51,453 bases of DNA from an uncultured Oscillospiraceae bacterium (GTDB lineage Bacteria > Bacillota > Clostridia > Oscillospirales > Oscillospiraceae). The stretch lies in assembly GCA_934630495.1 (NCBI GenBank), contig CAKTVW010000014.1:1-51453 (forward strand), read 5' to 3'. Below the pieces are notes generated by a model. It had not been told where the DNA came from. It was given only the letters and a program-made list of their open reading frames with translations, and ran no database searches. Position numbers and translations under genes: made by a program. Below, piece by piece: positions 1-9,000 of this stretch (positions within the stretch are counted from its first letter, which is position 1; every line of letters begins with the position of its first letter).

Positions 1-3000
1 CGAGGCCCCGACGGAGGGGCCGTCAGAGACTCCGACTAAAGCACCTACGAAAGCACCGATCGCAGTCCATGCGACTGAGCATACCCATGTAAAAGGCTCT
101 GATGGTTGCTGCACAGTCTGTGATGCGCCCATCATTGCGATGGTGTTTGGCACCAGTGGGCAGATCTACTGCGTCACGCTGGCAGAGGCGTTCGAGGCCT
201 GTACCGGTACGCTTGATGTGATCTCCATGGAGGCCAACGCAACGCTGGCGGAAAGCCTGACGGTTGCCGATCATCGGGTCGCGATCAACCTGAACGGCTA
301 CACCATCAGCGGTGACGGCAGCATTACGGTAGACTACACGGCCGAGCAGGATACTGCCGGCTTCTACATCAGCGGCAACGGCGGTAAGATTGATGTGCCG
401 GTCACTGTAAGCGCGAACGGAAGCATGGAGGTCTACGGCGAAATCACCTTCGGCAGGCCGCTGATCGTCTCCGGCAAGATGCACTTTGAAGGCGACAACG
501 CCAAGCTCGGCGCGGTCTTGGTCAGCGACAGCGCCGCACTGACGGTCAAGGGCGATACGTCTATCGGCTCGCTGACCATCAGCGAGCACGCGAAGGTGCA
601 GATCTCCGGCGGCACCTACAATAAAATCAGCGCACCGGTCACTGCCAAGGTGAGCGATTTGCTGGCAAGCGGCTATATTTTTGAAACGGCGGAAGGCAAA
701 GCTATCGCTCCGGACACACTGCTGAGCGGCATTACTTCCTATCCCCTCAACGTTATCCTCTGCCGTCACACTGAGCTGAACGCCGACGGCACGTGCACCT
801 TCTGCGGCGCGCCCGCGGAGGCGAAGATCGGCGAGAAGTTCTTCGGCTCGTTCACCGAGGCGACGACCTACGCCAACGCGAACCCCGGCAGCACGATCGT
901 GCTCCAGAGCAATGTTTCGCTCCCCGGCACGACCGCTCCGGAAGACTGGCCCTACATTGCCGCCGACACCACGCTCGACCTGAACGGCAAAGAGCTTGAT
1001 ATGGTCTTTGTCGGCAAGCCGGATTACGATGAGTACTATGATGTGACGGGCGTCACGCCGGGCAGCCTGACGGTGACCGGAAGCGGTTATGTCTCCAACG
1101 CGATCACACTTTACGGCGGCGAGGTAACGGTAAACAGCGGTGAGATCAATACGCTGGAAGTTCGAGCCTATGTCCCCTGCACGGCGGCGATCACCGGCGG
1201 CGAGGTCGGCACGCTCCGGACCGGAGATGAGAATGATAATGCAACGGTCAATGTCAGCGTTTCCGGCGGCACGGTCAAGAGTGTGTCGTCGAGCGCAGGC
1301 ACGATCACCTTCAACGACCACACAGAGGCAGCGGCGGGGGGAACAGATCCGAGCTGGTACGTTTCCTCCGGTAAGGTCATCGTCAACGGCGGCACATTTA
1401 ACTTCGCCCTGCGAGACTGCACCGGTTCGCTGATTCTGAACGGCGGCACATTCTCCGCGATCGAACTGTCGCTCTACGGAGCAACGACCACACTCGCCGA
1501 TCTGCTGGGCGAGGGTCGCGCGTTCTATGGCGAGGACGGCACGGTCATCAAAGCCGACGAATTGACCACACTTACCAACGTTACGGTCAAGGAGCACACG
1601 CATCCTGACTTTTCTGATGACGGCAAGTGCCCCGAATGCGGCGCGCCCTGCAAGCATACGACGGTCGACGAGAACGGCAAATGCACGGGCTGCGGTGCGC
1701 AGTTCGCAGTATCGCTTCAGGTCGGCGACAGCATCTCGTACCATAATAATTTCGAGTCCGCGATCAACGCCGCGCCGCGGAATATGTCCGCCCCCGTAAC
1801 GATCACCCTGCTGACCGATTCGCCGGCCTACGATATCTGGGGCAGCCGGAATATCACGCTGGACCTGAACGGCAAGCATCTTCTGGGCGACACCGTCACC
1901 GTGAATGAACACTGTACGCTGACCCTGACCGGCAGCTTTGACAAATTTGATCTCCCGCTGATTGTCAATGGCGACGCAAACGGCACGGGCGAGCTGGACC
2001 GCACGGGCATTCTGGTCATTAACCCGACCGGCGGCGCGGGCGTCGTCGAGACGATCAACGCCAAGGCAGCCTCCCGCGTTACTGTGCTGGGCGGCACGAT
2101 CAACAATCTCAGCATCCAAACGACCGACACGAAGGAACTGAGCTACATCGACCTCGCGGGCGGTACTTATAACAATATCTCCTTCCCGAACATCAACGGG
2201 AATATCACGCTGACCGACCTGCTGGCCCCGAACTGCGCGTTCCGATGCGACGAGGGTTTCTCCAAGTATCCGGCAGGCGCTCTCATCGACTACGGCTTCC
2301 GGCTCGACGCGAAAACTCTGATTCGGAACCTCTCCGTCGTTCCGTGTGAGCATACGGTCAAAAACGACTGGCTGGGTTGCTGCGGTCACTGCGGCAAGAC
2401 CTACGCCGTCAAGATCACCTCGGCGGACGGAACGGTGACCTATCTCGAGACTCTGCCCGAAGAGGGCCTGACCAACGCCGAGGGCGACACGATCACGCCG
2501 CTGCAGGACCTGACCAAGATCACGGTAAAAGGCTCCTGCCGCATTGAGCTGAACGGGCGCACGATCGGCACGCTGGATGCCGCCCTTGCCGACGAACTTA
2601 CCCTGTACGGCATCGGCACCGTGCAAAACCTCTCCCTCGGCACGGACGATGCGACAGGCTCCCACGCTGCAACGCTGGCGCTGGAATCGAGCAGCAGCGG
2701 AGCGCCGACGGTCAACAGCCTGCACGTTTATAGAACCACCAAGGATACAAAGCTGACCTGCGGCACGTTCCGCTGCATCGACACGATGCAGGCGGGCATC
2801 CTCGTTGCCGACCTGCTGGCGGAGGGCTACGGCCTTGTCGATGCGTCCGGCAATGTGGTCCGTTTCCGGACGAACTATTACAACGGCGGTGAAGCCGGTG
2901 TCGCGAAGCACACGCACAGCTTTACGAAGAACTCGGACGGCCTCGACGAATGCCCCTGCGGCATGGCCTGCTCACACAGCTCGATCGGCGAGGACGGCAA

Positions 3001-6000
3001 GTGCAACAACTGCCATTATCAGCTCCTTGTTGCTGCTCTGACGCTGGATAACGGCGATAAGGCGAAATTCGACAGTCTTGAAGATGCGTGGGATGCTGCA
3101 ATCGAGTTCCCCGGCTCGACACTGAAGCTCCTGTGCGATCTTTCGCTCGACGACTCGGCGGAATACTTCCTTGCGGAGTCCGGCAGCTTCACGTTTGACC
3201 TCAACGGGAAAACGCTGGAAGCGGATGCACAGGGTTATATCTTCCAAATCGCCGGTACGGCGAACGTCACGATCAAGAACGGCAGCATCTATAACACCTT
3301 CTACTTTGCACCCGGTCAGACGCAGTTCTTCTACGGTAACGGCAATGCGGTCAGCGTTATGGGCGGCACCGCCGTGCTGGAAAATCTGGAGCTTACCGGC
3401 GGCGAAGGTGGCAGCGACGACAACTATGTCAAGCCATGCCCCATCCAGTTAGAATCCACCGGAAACCTGACCGTCACCGGCTGTACGGTCCACGGCACAC
3501 TTCTGCTGTGGGTGTTTGACAGCAGCGCGACGACCGTGCAGATCGCCTCGACCGTGATGTACGGCGGCCTTGACTACACCGGTCTGGGCACCGAGAAGGA
3601 CCCTGAACTGATCCGCAGCTTCTTCGCCGCGGGCAACAAGTTCCTCACGGACGAGGGCAAGTTCATCAGCATCACCGACGATGCCTATTGGACGTTTGTC
3701 ACGCAGGGAACGGTGTCCTTCGCGCGATTCACCTATTCGGACAGTGCAAAGGTCACGCCGCACAATCATACCTATAAAGACGGCTACTGCACGTCGTGCG
3801 AAGCACCGTGCGACCACTCCGGCGACGACCATTCACAGAAAGCGACCTACTTCAAGCAGGCGGTCTGCTCCGTCTGCGGCGCGTCCTACGGCGACCTGCT
3901 CACGGACGAAACGTACCCAACCATCACAATCACAGGCGACCTTGCCATGAAGAATGTCGAGGACACTGCGACCTATGACAAGTACATCAGCAGCGGCATC
4001 ACGGTCAAGGTCGAGGCCACCGACGACAGCTATACGCAAGACGGCTTTAACCCCGAGACCGACAGCGTTACGCTGACATACCGGATCGTCGCAACGGCCG
4101 AGACGTATGCTGAGGTGAAAAACGCTTACGATTACGGCAGATTCCTTCCGCTCGAAAACAATCAGGTCACCTACACCCCGACGGAGGACTCCGACGGCAA
4201 GACCCGCATCATCTACATCGCCGCCGAGGACAAGGCGGGCAACGTGACCTTCGCCGCGACCGAGGGCTTCACCGTTGATATGCAAAAGCCGATGGTCACG
4301 ATGATCTCGCCGGAGGAAAAGGTGCTGAGTGACAATAGCCTCCATATCTGCTGCGCTCCGGAGATCGTTTTCAGTGTGTCGGACGTCAACTTCGACCGCA
4401 TCGAAACGCAGCAGGGTGTCACCCTGACGCAGGACGCGAACGGCAATTACCGCCTTTTCCGAGATTCTCACTATCCCACGCAGTATATTATTGCAGTCGA
4501 TAAGGCGGGCAACCAAACGCGCATCCTCTTTGCGCTGTACGATTCGCACAACTTTAACGAAGCCGGCATCTGCACGCAGTGCGGCAAGCAGGCCGTCGCG
4601 AAGCTCACCCTCGGCGAGACGACCATGATGTTCGTCAGCGGCGACGAGCTGTTCGACGCGCTGGCCGAGGAAACGACCTACGACGGCGCAAGCGTGACCC
4701 TGCTGCAGGATACCACGATTACTGCGAACGTCTCTGTCAAGAGCGATGTGCTCATCGACCTGAACGGCAAAACGCTGGGCGACAGCGGCATCTCGATCTA
4801 CGGCGATGTCACGATTTACTCGACGGAAGGCACGGGCAATATTACTTCGCCGATCGCCGTGCTCGATGATGCACAGCTTACGATGGGCGTAGGACTTGGC
4901 AATGTGGGGTATCTGGTCCTCCGAGGTAAGACCACCATCTATTCCGGCGACTACAAGAGACTTGACAGCTTCCTCACGCCCACCGGCGGCGCCGAGGAAG
5001 TAGATCCTGCCGCAGAAGCAGCGCTCTTCCGGCTCTGCGGCGGTCATTTTGCCAACATCGCCTTGAAAGCGGCTGACGTTCGGGACATCCTCGCCAAGGG
5101 CTATCGCTTTGAGGGCATAACCTACGCGAACGCGACCGGTACGGATGCATCCGATGTTACCGTCATCCCCTGCGACCATGCGGGTATCCGCGGAGATCCG
5201 GAGCCGGTCTGCCCCGGCTGCGGGCTGGAGGTTTATGCGACCGTGGAGCATGGCACGGATACCTTCGTCTTTGACAGCTTTGAAGCAGCCATCCGCTGCG
5301 CCGAATCGCGCGAAAACAGCGCCCTCGTCCTCTGGCGGAACATCGAGCTGGACGGGCAGAACGCAAGCTCCCTGCTGGAGAGCGGCGGCTACCGTCTGAA
5401 AACGGGCAAGTACAGCATCGAGCTGAACGACAGAACGCTGACCCTGAGCGGCAGCCACAGCCTCGACGTAGAGGGCAGCTGCGATCTGACCATCACCGGC
5501 TACGGCACCGTCAGCAGCTCCAGCGGCACCGACTGGCTCACTGTCGGCTCCGGCGCACATCTGACCGTCGAGAGCGGCGACCTCGCCGTGCCCCTGTTCG
5601 CGTATGGCACGGACACGCTGACCCTGAAGGGCGGCAGCTTCCGGCAGATCACAAGCAAACCGAATATTGACACCCAGAAGTCCTGCTCACCGCTGCTGTA
5701 CCTCGCCAGCGGCTGCGCCTTCCGGCTGGCCGACGGCACATACGCCAACGAGAATCATGTAGTATCGCAGGTCATTTCTGGCTATGGTACGGATTACTGG
5801 ATTGAGAATGTTACCGTCGTCCCCTCCCCCCTGACCGTCACCACCCAGCCGGCCGACGTAACGCTCTACGACACCATGCCCGCCGACCGCCGCCCCGTCG
5901 TACAGGCAATTGCAAGCCATGCGGAGGACAAAGAAGAAGCGGTCACCGTCACGCTGGAAAAGACGGACGGTACCGTAAAGGCGACGCAAAATGTAAACCT

Positions 6001-9000
6001 CCACCCGCAGATGATCCTCAAATTCAAGCTAGACAGCTTCACGAACGCCGATTCCGGCGAATACCGCATCAAGCTGGCATGGAACGGCCTTGAGGTCTGC
6101 ACCGATGCCTTCCGCATCACCGTTGGGACATGTACGCATCCGGAAATCTACGGCAACGACAATAAGTGCACCACATGCTACGCCGACATTGCTGCGCAGA
6201 TCACGAAGGCCGATGCTGTCACCACCTATTATGACAGGCTCGACGCCGCCCTCACCCTTGCAAAGACCGCCGACTACAACGGCTGTACGCTCAAGCTGCT
6301 GGCCGACGCGGCAGGCACGCTCAAGGTCGACAGCGGCGACTTCAAGATCGACGCAAACGGCAAGACCATCGGAAAGCTTACGGTCATGAAGTCCGCAAAG
6401 CTGGAGCTGCGCAAAGGCACGATCACCGGAGCCGTCACCACCGCGAAGACCGCAACATTTACCGCTTCCAACTGCACCTTCAAAGCGGCTGTAAACTGCA
6501 ACGGCAACGGTATCTTCACGTCTTCAACCTTTGAGATGGCCCTGAACGCCAGAGGCGACAATGTCGACATGAACTACTGTACCCTGAACGATGCCCTGAA
6601 TCTCAGCGGCGGAGGCAGCCTGCACGGCAGCAAGGCTTCCGGCCTGATCACCGTAAATAACGGCGCAGTGCTGGACTGCTCCGGCAGCAGCAGTGTCCAC
6701 AGCGCAGCCCTCGTGAAGTCCGGCGGCAAGATGTATGTCCATAACAGCATGAAGTTTACCGGCGACATCACGGTGCAGGCCGACGCCGAACTGACACTCT
6801 ATGCCGGTGAATTTGCGAAGCTCGTCGCCAAATCCGGCAGCACCCTGAGCGTTAAGCCTACCGAGAGCAACACCGTCAAGATCACGACCGCCGAGATCGG
6901 TGATGTCAACGGAGCGGCCAACGCCACGTTCTATGCGGGCGTCACCTTCGGTCATCTCACTATCAACGACCGGCGGGCCATCGACTGCCTCGCAGATGGA
7001 CTGGGTTACTGGGATAATGACCGCAGCGAGATCACCGACGGCCGCAATCCGATCCTCTCGAACGTTACCGTTGTCGCGCACGAGCATGACTGCCGCTGGG
7101 TCACTGCCACGCACGAAAAGCTCTGCGGCTGCGGCTATGTCGCCGCGACCGATACCACCGCTCCGGTCATTCTCTACATTGAAAACGGCGCGACTTACTA
7201 TAACGCCACGCAGTTCCTCGCCTACGACGACAATGAATTTATCGTAACGGTGGACGGCGTCGACGTCTCCTCCGGCTATGTTAGCGGTACCTTCAGCTAT
7301 GTGATCGCGCAGGACAATCAGGCCCACGTCGTCACTGCTACGGACATCGCAGGCAACGCCACGACCGTTACCGTCACCGTCATGAAGACCTACTCGGTCA
7401 TCAAGTCGACCGGCGCGGGCTACACCATCTACGGCCTCCCGTCCGCGAATCACGGCCAAAGCTACCGCTTCTCCGTGGCGATCGCCGAGGGCTACTCCAA
7501 GACCGACAGCTTCAAGGTCGAGGTGAACGGCCAGACCCTGCAGTCCGACACGGCCACCTACCTCTATGAGCCGGTCGAAAGCGATCTGCATATCACGGTG
7601 ACCGGCGTGGCCGACATCACCCCGCCCGAGGCGGAAATTTCCATCGGCACGAACAAGTTCAACTCCTTCCTGAACACCATCACCTTCGGCCTGTTCTTCA
7701 AGAAAACGCAGACCGTCACCGTGACCGCCACCGACGCGGGCAGCGGCGTTGTATCGATGGAATACCTTCTGTCCGCGACTGCCTTTGCAAGTGCCGATGC
7801 CATCACCGGCGACTGGACGACGCTCGACATGGAGAATGGCACAGCCGGGTTCAACATCGAGCCGCAGCAAAAGGCCATCGTCTACGTCCGCGTGACCGAC
7901 GAGAGCGGCAACATCACCGTCGTCAACTCTGAGGGCATCGTCCTCTACACCGACGCAGAGAAGATCAACGAATCCGCGACCTTCGTCATGAACAGTGACA
8001 AGGATGTCTCCTTCTCGGTGAAGCTGAATGGCAACCGCATCGCAGCGGTTTACAACGGGACGCAGAAGCTCCGCGAGAACAGCGACTACACGCGCTACGC
8101 GACCGGCGCTACCACGCTGAACAATCGCTACCTCCGCACCCTCGCCGCAGGCGAATATAACATCCGCGTCACCTTTGACCCCATGGGCGAGAAATACGTC
8201 GAACGCGAAGGCAACGAGGCCCCGGTGGAACTGACGTTCAAGCTGATCGTCGGCAAGCAGACGCCGACCATCGACCATAAGACCTACGACGGTAAGACCT
8301 ACGACGGCAACCCCATCGGAATACCGATCTACAACACTGATTCCGACGGTGCCGCAGCGTATGAGTACAAACCCGCCGACGCGGACGACACCGCCTACAC
8401 CACCACTGCGCCGAAGAACGCCGGTCTCTACGCCATCCGCATCACGCTGGCCGAGAGCGACAGCTTCCAAGCGGCCTCCTCGACGATGACCTTTGAGATT
8501 TACCCGAAGAAACTCACCGTCTCCGGCGTGACCGTCGCAAGCAAGGTCTACGACGCCACGACCGACGCGGAGATCACCTCCGCAGGTACGCTCAACGGCT
8601 TGGTCGGCAGCGACAAGGTCAGCATCGTGACCGGCAAGGCGGCGTTCGACGACAAGAACGTCGGTACGGCTAAGACCGTGACCCTTACCGGCTTCGCCAT
8701 CTCCGGCGACGACGCGGCAAACTACGAACTCAACAAGCAGCCCTCCGGCGTGACCGCCGATATCACCGCGCTGGAAATCACCATCGAGGGCGTGACCGTC
8801 AAGCCGACTAAGGTCTATGACGGCACGACCGCCGCAGAGATCACAAGCTACGGCACGCTTTCGGAAAACTTCGACGGTGAGAATCTTGCTATCGTCCACG
8901 GCACTGCGGCCTACGATGATAAGGATGTCGGCACGGACAAGGACGTTTCCTTCGTCGGCTTCGCGCTGACCGGTGCGGCGTCGGCAAACTACACGCTCAC

